Below, piece by piece: positions 9,941-20,911 of a stretch of DNA of 64,000 bases. Under the pieces are notes generated by a model, which made no database searches, was not told where the DNA came from, and was given only the letters and a program-made list of their open reading frames with translations. The position numbers and the translations under genes were made by a program. Source of the stretch: Salvator merianae. Lineage: Eukaryota; Chordata; Lepidosauria; Squamata; Teiidae. Positions within the stretch are counted from its first letter, which is position 1, and every line of letters begins with the position of its first letter. The stretch spans positions 3,984,863 through 4,048,862 of the forward strand of contig QVOM02000074.1 in assembly GCA_003586115.2 (NCBI GenBank), given 5' to 3'.

Positions 9941-11016
9941 ATGACCCTGTACAGATGGGGGAATATCACACCATTATGGAACACCGCTATGGTGAGATTG
10001 CCATGTGTATCTGTGGCAACCCTGCCATAGCTATGCTATATTCCCCCTAAAACACACAGTACTAGGGATGTGCACGAAGCTTCACGCCTTTCGAATTTCG
10101 CATAAAAATGGCGTTTCCGCCATCTTCGCATGAAATACGAAAGGAAAAGGGGGTGGCGAATGCGAATGGCGAAGGTCCCGGCGACTTTCGCTGTCCTTCG
10201 AGACCTTCGCCATTTGCCGCAAGCTCCCTCTTTTTGACCACTAGAAGCTCCGTTGCATCGAAGCTTCACACAGCCTTAAAGAGGGAACTTGCAGAGAGCG
10301 ATCGGAAACGTCAGAAAAATCAATGCCGATCGCTAAAGTTAAGTGCTGCCTCTGTGACAGGCAGCACTTAACTTTAGCAATCGGCATTGATTTTTCTGAC
10401 GTTTCCGATCGCTCTCTCATTCCCCCTAGTCTGTCACTCGCACGGGCACACTGACAGACTAGGGGGAATGAGAGAGCGATCGGAAACGGAGACAGATCAA
10501 TGCGAAGGGAAGACCTTCGCCGATCGCGAAAGTGCTGCCTCTGTGACAGGCAGTGCCCCCAGTCTTTACTGCGAAGATTTTCGCAGCGAAGACGAAAGGC
10601 TCCGTTTTTGCGCCTATAGTTTTTGCGCGAAAACGAAGCCTCGTAGCTTCACAGTGCTGCGAAGCGAAAAGGGAAAAGTGCCTTCGTGCAAATCCCTACA
10701 CAGTACCCTATTTTAGGGAAACCTGACTCTCGTAGTGGTTTTTCCCTAAATAGCACTATGACTTACCTTCTGGACAGAGTTGCCATCTTCACTGTGGTCA
10801 CTACACATATGTGGCAGCCAAGAAAGATTTCCGCATATGCACAGTGGTCACAATTGTGCACTTATGGGTATTGAGTGCTGGCAAAATATTCCGATGTGCA
10901 CATCAATAAAATGTGCACAGACAGTGCAGGCCCCTGCACTGTCTGCCTGACAGGCAATCATTCTGGAGGGACTTTTCTCCAGAATATCTCCTGTTAGCGT
11001 GATATTCAGCCAGGGT
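9941..11016. mobile_element. TIR element related to family C, carrying a hAT insertion
   Basis: The left end GACCCTGTACAGATGGGGG and right end CAGCCAGGGTC are imperfectly inverted. The right part (CTGTTAGCGTGATATTCAG) is the inverse of sequence at about 54495-54515, linking it to family C. A perfect hairpin GACAGTGCAGG/CCTGCACTGTC lies at about 10920-10942. The copy is interrupted at 10063-10698 by a complete hAT. About 440 bp remain without the insert. Confidence 0.65.
10063..10698. mobile_element. Non-autonomous hAT element with 8-bp TSD (636 bp)
   Basis: TIRs TAGGGATGTGCACGAA and TTCGTGCAAATCCCTA match with one mismatch. The 8-bp TSD CACAGTAC is perfect at 10055-10062 and 10699-10706. TAGGG termini plus an 8-bp TSD are diagnostic of hAT (Ac-like). 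The interior holds two strong hairpins: one about 10293-10416, with arms of nearly 60 bases around GCCTCTGTGACAGGC, and one about 10413-10480 with arms containing CCCCCTAGTCTGTCA. CpG-rich unlike its surroundings. No transposase; the frames at 10108-10716 are by-products of the palindromes. Confidence 0.93.
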
Positions 11017-11275
11017 CTGGAGCCAACCTATGTTTGTTCAGGTCTTGTGAGTTCTATGTTGATGTTCATATTTATGCTATTACTTTTATATTGTTTTGAG
11101 TACTGACAGAAATAGAATTCTGTAGGATTCAAGAAGTGTAACTAGGCATGGATTTCACCTCATTTAACACATGTGTTTTGTAAAACTCTGTTTAAAATTG
11201 TGGTATTTGTTTGCTTCACACATGTACAACTAGTGGCCACTGAAGAAGACCTCAGAAGGATTGGACTGAAATGTG

Positions 11276-11737
11276 TCCAGGTGTGGTGAAGATGTTCAGC
11301 TAAGAACCTACATATTAGCTTTAGTGTCTGTCTACACTACCTACCAACGACATGTTATCTATGCTGTTTTTATTGTGCTTTTTGTATATTTGGCTATTAA
11401 ACCATTGTATGTGCCTATTCTGTTGTTTATTTTTTTTCCCATTCATTGTAGTATCCACGTACAGTGTTTGCTTGTTATTATACAACCGATCTATTTTTTA
11501 TTTCTTTGTTTGGGAGGTTCCTTTTCTGTATCCCAGTAGTGAATGACTTCATGCAACTTACTGCTTTTGCCTTTTGCCTGTGCAAATAAGCTTATAGAGT
11601 TCTGTAATCCTTAATAATTAATGTTTTTCTGGACCATGTCCACCTTTCTTATAAATCAAAGAAGCTTATACCTCTATACTAGTTCCCAGGTTCTACTTTT
11701 CCCCTATCCAACCCCAAGCAACACACTATTATAGCTG
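11276..11737. other. T-rich sequence, no supported gene
   Basis: The short frames at 11273-11546 are hydrophobic because the DNA is T-rich. It could be flank or terminal part of the Penelope-like element. Confidence 0.4.
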
Positions 11738-12085
11738 CTATTTTCTGGTATCCCTTCTAAGAGGAAAGTCAGAAATCTGACTGGACAAACCCATACCGTT
11801 GGCTGTTCCAAAGGTCTTGAAATGTGCTATATAAAGGCTAAATATTCTCATTATCCTGAACATCCCATTTGTTGTCTGCACTGATAGAGATTCTATTGAT
11901 AGCTGCACCTTGCATTGCCAGGGTCTTTTTTGTACCAGTTCAGGGACAGCTGTTCCAATGCCAAGAATTCTTTGCTCTCTGGCTAGTCCTTTTGACGCTG
12001 CCAGTGGAGCTCCAATTTCAGCAAAGAATTTGATGGTTGTCTGGTAAATGAATAACTCATAATAGTAGCTTTGTTCCAGAGACAC
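11738..12085 (-). pseudogene. Unidentified frame, possibly a DIRS-type RT fragment
   Basis: The minus-strand frame of 115 codons contains AEIGAPLAASKGLAREQRIL followed by GIGTAVPE. The order G.PLA..K...... LGI is reminiscent of the RT thumb region of DIRS/Ngaro-type tyrosine-recombinase retroelements, but no catalytic motif is seen. It could equally be chance. Low confidence. Confidence 0.25.
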
Positions 12086-12212
12086 TTCAAACCTACTATA
12101 GTCACTTATGGAGCTACAACTTACTAGCTTTCAGTTTTCTGCATTTAACGTTGTTATTAATATGAACTGCACAGGTAATAAAGCGACTATTAAGTCTAAA
12201 CAGAGAAATATA

Positions 12213-12965
12213 AAAACATAAGCAAATATAAGAGACGCCCTGCTGAATTAGGCCACAGGCCATCTAGTCTAGTACATAGTGACCCACCAAGTTCTTCTGG
12301 GCATTCTCAAGCAGAAGACAAGGGCAAAACCTTCACCTGCTCTTAACTCCCTACAAATGGCCTTTAGAGGCATTCTGCCTGTCTCTCCACCCTGGAGGCA
12401 GTACCTAGGCATCCATTCTAGTAGCCATTGATACACATGCCCTCCGTGAATTTGCTGAGACCCCTAAAGCCATTCAGGCTAATTGCTGTCATAGCCCCTT
12501 CTAATAGTAGATTCTATAGACTGATGACCCTCTGGGTGAAAAAATGCTTCCCCTTTGGTTCTAGCTCTCCTGCCATCAGCTATGTAACGTGTCCCCTGGT
12601 TCTAGTGCTGTGTTATAGCAAAAATAATTTTCCTTTATCCACATATTCCACACCATGCATGATTTTTTATATTTCAGACAAGTCACCTAATAAATGCCAT
12701 ATTTCAAGGCTGACAAGGCCGACATTGCAGCCTGATTTCATAATGGGGGTGTTTCAGCACCCTGATCATTCTTATTGTCCTTTTCTGCATTTTTTCCAGT
12801 TCTACAATAACTTTTCTGAAGTGCAGTGGCCAGAATTTTACACAAATGTGGCCTCACTATAGATTTATAAAGAGGCACAGCGATGCTTGTCAACTTATTT
12901 TGTCTTCCCTTCCTAATTACCCCTAGCACTGAATTTGCTTTTTCACTGTTACCGTGCACTGGGTC
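12213..12965 (-). mobile_element. CR1-type LINE 3' end (ORF2 C-terminus plus 3' UTR)
   Basis: The minus-strand frame at 12738-12959 reads EKANSVLGVIRKGRQNK then AVPLYKSIVRPHL, the conserved segment after the RT in CR1-group LINEs. The rest toward 12213 is the antisense of the block seen in plus orientation at 47990-48360: ORF C-terminus, 3' UTR and the terminal CCTGCTGAATTAGGCC (antisense of GATCCAGCAGG). It ends near 12213 with TTCTTATG-like tail sequence in antisense. 5'-truncated and frameshifted. Confidence 0.8.
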
Positions 12966-13243
12966 AACACCTTCAAACAGTTTGTTCTGGTTTCTGGTTA
13001 TGAGTTTACATAGGTTGTCCCAATATCTTTAATTTTTGTTTTTGACCAGGATTCCAGTAGTTGCAAGTCACTATGGATAAACAGCACGAATGTACTAAAG
13101 AATGTTTCCTGAGTTGCTTATGGCATTTACAGTTATGTGATCACAAGTTTACAACCTCTTTTCATCCAATGATCTCCTCTGAGGACATCTACTAAATATG
13201 TACATATGTAGTTAGCAGATACCAAATAACAAAGAGACTCTAA

Positions 13244-13624
13244 GGTTTTATCTGCACTCCCTCTTTCTGTATCTCAGCCAGAGTGGAACTCTCTAGCCTA
13301 TTCTTGGATGGATTGCTACTGAGATGGGATAAACACCCCCTCCGGTCCTAGACTCCAGCAGTGGCCTCAAACCAGTGTGGAGGCTTAAAAGGCCAGGAAC
13401 AAAAGTTCCAGCCTTCAAAGTTGCCAGACAGGACCATTTTGGCAGCACCAGTAGACCTTGATGCTGAGGTCTACCAGTAAAGCAGGATAGGCCCCCGTTT
13501 TGGATACCCTATCCTACTCTATTGCTCTATTGTTCCAGGAAGCTGCGACCTGCACTGTCCTAAAATATCATGCAGACAACAGGCCCCTTCCTGGAATGCA
13601 CTAAAGGTAACTGCAGAAAGGACC
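13244..13624. mobile_element. Non-autonomous TIR element, 3-bp TSD TAA (381 bp)
   Basis: The left end GGTTTTATCTGCACTCC and right end AACTGCAGAAAGGACC are imperfect inverted copies; TAA at 13241-13243 and 13625-13627 is the TSD. The ends are diverged relatives of the GGCCCTTTCTGCACTTG elements at 42077 and 57428. TAA alone would fit PIF/Harbinger preference, but other copies in the window do not show TWA. No protein. Confidence 0.75.
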
Positions 13625-13974
13625 TAAGAGAGATGGACTGAAAAGCATTGTAGGTAGAAGTTACACATGTAACTTCAAACCATCCAGGCCTACAGGTGAT
13701 ATCATCAAAAAAGGAACCATGGTCTTCTTTTCTTCATTTCTATGGCATAAAAAGAATTTCCTACTTGTCACATCCAGTTTAAGCACATTCATGGGATACA
13801 GAAACAAAGAAATATAGAAACTATTGTTATCAAACTTACATACTATATGTATTAAGAAATCATCGTTCTTTTCATTTCTTTCCTTCCTTATTTGTTTTAC
13901 GAAAAATGATTTCTGCTCAGATGATCAGAGAAACAGGGAATAATGTAAGCCTGAAACCTGGAGTAGCTCAACTG

Positions 13975-14085
13975 TTGAAAGATATAACTGTAGTCTGCTC
14001 CTGATCGCAGGGTCTCCGTGCAGTGCGGAAGCACTGCACTAGTGAGAGTCCCAATACTCACTAGTGTAAAGTGCAAAAAGGCTAG
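13975..14085. mobile_element. Solo right end of a GGGCCTTTTCACACTT-type TIR element
   Basis: Sequence from TAGTCTGCTCCTGATCGC through CACTAGTGAGAGTCCC to AAAGTGCAAAAAGGC matches the right end of the element at 17576-17998. The matching left end was not found upstream, so this is a truncated copy. Confidence 0.65.
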
Positions 14086-14089
14086 AGCC

Positions 14090-16620
14090 GAGCTCTAGAG
14101 AAACTTAGTATTACCATAAATTGATGGAAAAGTAAAATAGTTTAATAGACATGCAGCTTCCTGGAACAAAACAGTCTCAGACTGTCTCAGTCTTGCTAGC
14201 GAATATAAGTAGCAACAGTTTCATCAGTTGTTGTCGGATTTGTAGAGGCACCTGGGCAACCACCATGAGAACAGGCCCAACGTCTAATCCAGCAGGGTAT
14301 TTTTATGTTATTCTTTAGTGCAATGCCTGCTTCTTCACACACCACAGCAACAAGTGAGGTCTCATATAAGTAATGGGGTGAGTTTTTTAAACAGTATAGA
14401 GCCGAACATTACTGACTGAAAGAACAGCTATGTCAGAAAACAACTGGAAAATGTGTAATTGTGTAGCAGGGTAGAGGAAGAAATACTACAAATATTACAA
14501 AGTGATGCTACAAGAGATTCGAGTGTGGATCAGTCTTGTTGTGCCATTAAGCTGCAGTCCTGAGTAGTTAAGAGAAAACAAAAGAAAGGAAGTGCCTTTT
14601 ATTGACTGACTGATTGACTACAGAAATCAACCAGATAGAACATACATACATATATATCAAAAACTGAAATATTCTGCACATTTGCACATTAGTAGCTAGC
14701 CATGTTCTACACATAATATAACAAATCTTTGCAACATTAATGGAAACTGTATCATTCTGATTAAAAAAAGACGTGAAAAGAGAATGAATCTGAATGACCT
14801 TGAAATTTCAGTAATAGAGGGATTATGAACTGTGTCTTTATAAAAGGAACAATATAAGAAGGTACAGACTGTTTGATTTTATGGCCCTTACACAATAAGG
14901 GCAGAACCTTTTGAGTAAAGGGCTTTTAATAAATTTAATAAATTCCCTCTCCAAAACTGCTGTGGGAAGGTCATAATTTCCAACTCCATGCTGCTTTTAC
15001 CAACTGAACTAGCTATCACCTGCCTTCTAAAAAGCAGCGGAAGGACTTTTTGTCTTAAGGGCTGAAGCTAGTTTTTGAATCACCAACAGCCTTTTTTCCA
15101 TAGGTAAAAGAACTCTATAACATTAAGAACTTGATGACTGTTTATTCTTGTTCTCCTTCCTGATCTACTTTTCTTTTGTATAATCATAAGAGATTAGAAA
15201 GTTTGGATCTATTTGTTCCATTTATAGTCCACCTTTATACCCCCAGGGCAAGAAGGAAAGGGAAATAATTGGATGCTGGATGGGAGAGGTTAGAGAGCAT
15301 TTGCAAACCCACTTGGCCTACCCATCCTTCAGCCTTGCTGCCTGTGCCTTAGGGGATCTGGAAGACTTCAATAATGGGAAACACACCTGGCATCCATGGA
15401 AGCAGAATCTAAGGAACTTCATTTCTGATGATAATAATAATATGCTAAAATATTTCCACTGTTGAATGTGACTTGACTTTCTATCAAATAAGCACTGGGT
15501 GTGTGTGAGAACTTTTAACGTTAACACAGCAGTTTATTGCTACTGGCCCCTGTGGCTTCTAAAATACGAGTTTCTCAAACTGACTTGCAGCCCAAATGTG
15601 CCAGGAGAGGAATAATCAAGGCCTGATATGAAGCATGGCAGTGAAACCACGCATCTGTGTTGAAAAAGCTATTTTTACATTCAGCTCTCTTAAGATTTTG
15701 TTGACATTCTTTCATTGTTATGAAAGAATAGCAACACCAGAGATATGTATTGATTTAACGGTCATTATTTTTCTAGGCAGATTAGCAAACATGTCATGTA
15801 ACTGACTTTCACCAGTACATTTTTTGCATGTTTCTTTGGAAAACTGAGGGAGATACAATTATTCAGCAAGTTTGAAAAAAACAAGCAAACCTGACTTAAA
15901 ATGATAATGCAGCTGTGCCCTTTAAAAGGAGGTGACAATAATTCAGGGCTAGCATCCTGGATCCTCTCGCCCTTACAACCGACTTTTTGAATTTCAAAAT
16001 ATGTACACTGAAGAGACAAGACAAGTTGTATAGTGTACATCACATCCTTGAAGAGTTCTGTAGTTCTGGAAATTATTGGTTTCCTCTTAAGAAGTTATTA
16101 CTGGTGTTTGAGTTTTGAGTATAACTCCCTCATTGCACAATGCAATGTGAGGATTTAGGACATGGCAATCATGCGCCATTGTGTTCTGCTTTGTTATTTA
16201 TGACAACAGGGTATAACAATGCAACCTGCCATATTCAGTAGTGCATTACTGACTGGGACCACAGGGCGGTGAGACAACGATAGGACTTGAGTTGGAAGTT
16301 AATAGAGCTGCAGTTACAGGAGATGAAACTCTCATAGGAGATGAAACTGAAGCTTCCTTCAGAAGCCTTACCTTGCCCTCACCACCCTGGGGTTCCAATC
16401 AGCAGGCCACTTCCTGTTTCAGAACTGTCTTGCACTCAAGTCTCTTGATTATGATTTTTTTGCATAATCTATTTAATGACAAAAAAAAGATGATTGTGTA
16501 ATGGGACAGGACATAGGTATGCAGAAATACATGTTGTAAGCAGGTGAGACAACTGTTTACAAATCTGCAAAGGACAGCAAATACCCTAGAAGACTGACCC
16601 AAAATTCAAAATAATCTTGA
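14090..16620. other. No recognised feature
   Basis: I find no frame with a recognisable motif. The segment 15220-15290 resembles the lead-in to a LINE tail but is too weak to call. Includes a TACATACATATATAT stretch near 14642. Confidence 0.35.
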
Positions 16621-16624
16621 TATG

Positions 16625-16925
16625 TTAGAGAGCTGGATTAAAAACAACAGAATGAAGTCCAAAAAAAGGACAAATCTAAGGTATTGCACTCGGGATAAAA
16701 CAATAAAATACAGAGATGTGATGTTTAGTCAGCATTCGTGAAAAAAGTTATTGGCATTTTCATTGATCTCAAAATGAACATGAGCTAGATGTGTCACTGG
16801 ATTACAATCAAGGAAATCAATCAAATCAAAAGTAATGATTCCATTCTGTTGAGCGCTGGTTAGGTCTCAGCTCAAGTACCTGTACTGTGCCCAATTCTAG
16901 TCTCCTCACTCTGGGTGAGTGGAAC
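16625..16925 (+). pseudogene. CR1-like LINE RT C-terminal fragment (decayed)
   Basis: Translated in shifting plus frames it gives WIKNNRMK, then VLHSG and KYRD, then FSLISK and a hydrophobic segment near 16855. The order matches the CR1 region that follows the RT catalytic centre (W...NRMKFN..K.KVLHLG, then a DLGV..D segment). Many stops and frameshifts; no end is visible. Confidence 0.45.
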
Positions 16926-16929
16926 TTCT

Positions 16930-17572
16930 GTGGCAGGTGGCAGTAGCACAAAAGCTACAACTCAAGACTGTGTTTATAGCAAAGGACGTACAAACACCCA
17001 GCCTGGACTCAAATCAGGCTACCAAAGTGTCTCTAAAATTACAGACAGGCAAGACCCAACATGAAGTTCTGAGGTCGGGGGCTTGCGGCCCTGAGAAAGG
17101 TTGGTACCCATGATATGGTGGGGCAGTTAAGTACTCATCAGAATGCAATGGGATGCCAACACCCAAGATGATTGCAGTATCCACTAAGGACACCCACACA
17201 TCCATAGTTACTTATCCAGTGTTTGGGATACTTCAGGAGCAGCCATCACCACCGAGTGGGAGCCTTACACTGTGGAATAGTGTCTTTGCCATGCTATTTG
17301 CCACCAGAGTGAAGGAGTGAGGCATCTGCAGCCACCCAAACCTGACTTCATTCATGACTTCCAGAAGATTTTGTTCAGGTTTAAGCTTCACTAATGAAGA
17401 TGTCAAGCTCCCCAGGACTGCTGAAAAGAATGAATCAGCAGGCACTGGTCGGTCTGGCTGACCCAGTGCCACTATCCCAGGATTTCCATCAGCAATGGAT
17501 TTGCCTTCAAGTGAAATAAGTCAAGATGCCAAGGCTTTCAGAACCAACCTATTCCTAATGGAAAGGGACATC
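16930..17572. other. No recognised feature
   Basis: Short antisense-overlapping frames without motifs. The segment 17300-17560 could be old LINE sequence but nothing diagnostic was found. Confidence 0.35.
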
Positions 17573-17575
17573 TTG

Positions 17576-17998
17576 GGGCCTTTTCACACTTTCCACCATA
17601 GAACAGGATAAATTACCCTGTTCTGTGGTGGAACAGACCTCACAGCGCAGTGACCATTGACACTGCGCAGCCTTGGAATAGACCAACAGTAGCATACCAG
17701 GTTGGGAAACTTCTTGCCACTGCCATGGCGACTAGCAATGCTGTGCAATGGTGCAGGTGCAGCCACAGGCACACTGCACCACTCTATGTTCGCATCCAGA
17801 AGCAGGTGCGAGCACAGTGTACCGTGAGCAGTCCAGCTGCTCCTGATACAGCCGTGGAGAACAGTTTTGTGCTCCACAGCAGGTAGCGATTGGGAGTAGT
17901 TGTAGTCTGCTCCCAATCGCCAAGTCCTACATGAAATGTGGAAGCATTTCACTAGTGAGAGTCCCCAACGCTTACTAGCAGAAAGTGTGAAAAGGCCC
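17576..17998. mobile_element. Non-autonomous TIR element, 3-bp TSD TTG (423 bp)
   Basis: The left end GGGCCTTTTCACACTTTC and right end GAAAGTGTGAAAAGGCCC are perfectly inverted over 18 bases. TTG at 17573-17575 and 17999-18001 is a perfect TSD. The interior (CACTGCCATGGCGAC and GTGCAGGTGCAGCCAC) resembles 41474-41971 and 46116-46512, forming a subfamily. No transposase. Confidence 0.92.
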
Positions 17999-18001
17999 TT
18001 G

Positions 18002-18400
18002 GTCTCACATACTGATCAGTAGAAGCCAGATTTGCTGCCAAGATCACGAGCTGTCTATCTTCTATAGCTGTGGTCCCCACCAGGTGACAAGACCAACCTA
18101 TAGAGGCTGTGAGGGTGACCACTTCACTGATAATGACGGCCTCTGTTTCAGCACAAGTGACCTTTCCAATCATGGTAACTGCATGGTGCTGCAGTTGATT
18201 ACAGTCTCAGCCCCTGTGTCTCAAGCATCAGCCCCTGTGATGCTGTACCGCAACTCAAGCAGAAATAAAGCACTTTGTTGATGAGCAAGAGACAGAATTT
18301 ATTCAGTCTTCCAGATTCAGCTCAAAGCAATTAATTTTTGTCAGGAATACAGAAGGCTTCTCTCATCATGCTCGTATAAAGTTCTCCTTTCCTTTCACAA
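18002..18400. other. No recognised feature
   Basis: Contains an AATAAA at about 18263 but no gene evidence. Confidence 0.35.
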
Positions 18401-18409
18401 TAAAGTATC

Positions 18410-18950
18410 ATGCTTGACAGCTGGCAACTGTCTTTCCTGCTTTCACTTTCCTGCTCTCTTTTTCCATCCAAACCCTTAAACCTATCAACCTTTTATTCCC
18501 CAGATTTCATGCTAGGCATGCCATGCCTAACAACACCAGTGCAAGTAGTTTCAGATCTGCACCCTAGGCTAGCACTACCAGCCCCATGGCCTGGATCCAT
18601 GCCAACACCCTTGATTCTACCTATGGGACCCAGACCATCACCAGCAGCAATGGTATCAGCACCTGGCCCAGGCTCCAGCACCCTCAGTATTTGGGGGCCC
18701 AGGGCAACCACAGCCCTCTGGACTACAAATCAGTGGGATGGGGCATTCCCCAGGGACCATACCAGCCAGCCAAACTCCAAAGACTAACATCCAGAACCTG
18801 GATTATTTTGATTGCTACTCTAGCCAGCTGCAAGTCTTCATGATGCAGCTGTCAAATACTTCAGGGTGAGGATCAGGGATTTCCCTGATGACTCAGTCAG
18901 ATTTGTCTTTAAAGTGAATCTGTTAACAGGAGTTGTGGCATAATGGACTT
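18410..18950 (+). pseudogene. gag: Ty3/gypsy Gag fragment
   Basis: A Pro-rich plus-strand stretch (about 18480-18700; PRPSPAAMVSAPGPGS) is followed by SQLQVFMMQL and, after a +1 shift, RIRDFPDDSVRFVFKVNLLT. In vertebrate Ty3/gypsy (sushi/Mart type) Gag the Pro-rich linker is followed by FDG....FL.QC, then FP.D..RV.F...LLTG, in this order. The frame is broken and no zinc knuckle was found. It probably belongs with the RT and integrase remnants at 22055-23340, separated by a LINE insertion. Confidence 0.68.
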
Positions 18951-19240
18951 TAGGAATTACTTGTGGCAGGAGTCCTGAGGGATTTTAGTTATTTCTTGTG
19001 AACACTGAAGGCACAAAATGATAACCCATATGTTACAGAGAAAATATAATACAGAGAAACAGATAATTGAGGCAAGAAAAGCAATTGGAGGCCACTGGTA
19101 TACAGTGATTTTAGTGCCAACGATGTCTGAATGGTTTTATATTAAGTTTATGATGCTGATTAAGAATATTTCAGTTTTGCCAGATTGGCTCTAGTTTCTG
19201 AGATATTTAATAGTTAAGTAATTAATTAGTTACTAATTGT
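18951..19240. other. Probable gypsy interior, not recognisable
   Basis: Lies between the gag remnant and the LINE insertion; no motif. Confidence 0.35.
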
Positions 19241-19244
19241 TATT

Positions 19245-20712
19245 AATAGAATAGAATAGAATTTATTTGTATGGTCAATGACCAGAATCAAAATACATAA
19301 AAAATTCCTTGGCATATTTAAAATTGACATATAAAAATAATGTATAAAATATAAAAATTTGATTATAAAATGTCATAGTAATAAAAATTTAAAATATACA
19401 ATTTGTCAACATTGTCTAATTTGTCTGAGGACCCTGGCTGTTACTTGTGGTTGCTTCTGTTCTTAATTTGATTGCTAATGCACAAAACTTGGCAACATTT
19501 ATAGTATTCTGGAATTGGTTGCCTTCTAGTAGATGTTTCAGGCAATGCTCTTCTCCTTTATCTAGAATTCGGGACACAATAGGGGTGATAAAGGTTACAC
19601 GTGCCTCCTCATAAAAGTGGCAACGTAATAAGGTGTGAGCAACATTTTCCACCTGATTCAGTCCACATGGGCAGGTTCATTCTAGATAGGGAACACCCTC
19701 GAATCTGCCCTGGAGGAGAGCTGATGGCAACACATTGAATCTCGCCAAGGTGAATGCCTTCCTTTGTTTAGGAATGTGCAATTTGTGGAGATATCTTGCT
19801 GGGGTAAGTAACTTTGCATTTTTTTTTTATGATTGGATGTCTGGCTATGTCACTCAAATGGTCTTGAAAGTCCATGTCCCATAGTCTTTGCTTGACAGTG
19901 TCCCTAGCTCTGTCATGTCCTAGTATCAGCAAGGCCTCTGGTGTAAGTCCTATGCTTCTCAACTTCTCCTGCAATGTCAGTTTCCATTTCGTTTGGCAGG
20001 GGTCTAGTAGCGTCAGAGGAGCCAACCCGGTTGGAGAAAAGATCAGCTTTAGCCAGTAGTGGATCTTAAGAATCCACATCCGGGTCTCAATTTCGGTTTG
20101 GCCTACCTCTAGTCGGACCGCAGCATTGGAAACACAAGTTGGCAGTCCTAAAATTGTACGGAGAAATTTGGTTTGCAGTATTTCCAGAGAAGAGATGTTT
20201 TTGTGTGTGTACACCTGAGAGCCATATAAGAGCTGAGGGACGACCTTTGTTGCAAAAACTTGAATGGCTGCCGGAATGAATTGTCCTCCACTCTTATAGT
20301 AAAACCTTATAATTGCTTTGACATTCCTTTGGGCATTTGCTGTGACACTATTGATGTGTGTGGACCAGTTACTCCTTGCGTTAAAAATTATACCTAGATA
20401 TTTGAAAGATGTAACTTGTTCAATGGTATGAGTGCCAATTTTCCAGTTGTATTTTGCCTTTCTCCGGGTGAACACCATCACCTTAGACTTAGCATAATTG
20501 TCAAATTTTCCTTGCTGCAGTATGACTCTAGGACTTTTAGCAAGCGTTTTAATCCCACTTGGGTCAAAGAAAGGAGCACTGCATCATCTGCATACAGGAG
20601 GATTGGAAGAGCTTTATTTGCCAGAGTTGGTGGATGTGCTTGCACTGCTTCCATATTTGCCACCAAAGAGTTGATATAAAAATTGAATACAGTAGGTGCT
20701 TCAAAAAGTTGC
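19245..20712 (-). mobile_element. 5'-truncated LINE, probably I/Vingi-like
   Basis: On the minus strand the frame near 20700 reads APTVFNFYINSL, then ILLYADDAVLLS (RT catalytic YADD) in the frame at 20478-20666. After a frameshift comes a 237-codon frame (19768-20481) with SFKYLGIIF, VVPQLLYGSQVY and ARDTVKQRLWDM. A further frame (19416-19652) contains ENVAHTLLRCHFYEE and VAKFCALAIKLRTE. The 3' end is AT-rich and finishes with (ATTCT)n near 19245. Domain order (RT, thumb, Cys-rich C-terminus) and tail fit I-group LINEs such as Vingi; clade assignment is tentative. The APE domain is missing through truncation. It interrupts the gypsy remnant. Confidence 0.78.
19768..20481 (-). pseudogene. LINE ORF2 post-RT region, 237-codon open frame
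   Basis: The longest real coding remnant in the window. It starts just after the YADD region, contains the RT thumb (TSFKYLGIIFN) and ends before the C-terminal Cys/His segment, which is in another frame. The initiating Met is internal to the original ORF2, so it is not a natural start. Product before decay: the RT/endonuclease polyprotein of a non-LTR retrotransposon, now non-functional. Confidence 0.8.
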
Positions 20713-20719
20713 TTTTATC

Positions 20720-20911
20720 GCATTGTAGGCCTACAAATTGCAATACAAAATAATTATATGGGATATTTCATTACCTAAGACACTGTTAAAGAGTCAAAAG
20801 ACAGACCAAAAGCTAGCATTGTAGGCCTACAAATTGCAATACAAAATAATTATATGGGATATTTCATTACCTAAGACACTGTTAAAGAGTCAAAAGACAG
20901 ACCAAAAGCTA
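20720..20911. repeat. Perfect 96-bp tandem duplication
   Basis: Units 20720-20815 and 20816-20911 are identical as far as I can read (both start GCATTGTAGGCCTACAAATT and end AGACAGACCAAAAGCTA). The unit itself has no coding potential. It starts 8 bases from the 5' end of the LINE at 19245-20712. Confidence 0.95.

Larger units (their letters stand above)
9761..11275 (+). mobile_element. Probable Penelope-like element 3' region, interrupted by nested TIR elements
   Basis: Sequence after the endonuclease gene continues to about 9940, is broken by the TIR element at 9941-11016, and resumes to about 11275. Near 11243 it contains CCACTGAAGAAGACCTC and, 22 bases further, GGACTGAAATG. Penelope terminal repeats often carry a CTGAAGA to GAAA hammerhead-ribozyme core, so this may be the element's terminal repeat in decayed form. 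The outer boundary is not defined. Confidence 0.5.

Noticed and set aside
11738..12085. Confident DIRS element
   Set aside because: Only a short similarity to the RT thumb region; no catalytic motif, recombinase or split repeats, so kept as a low-confidence feature only.
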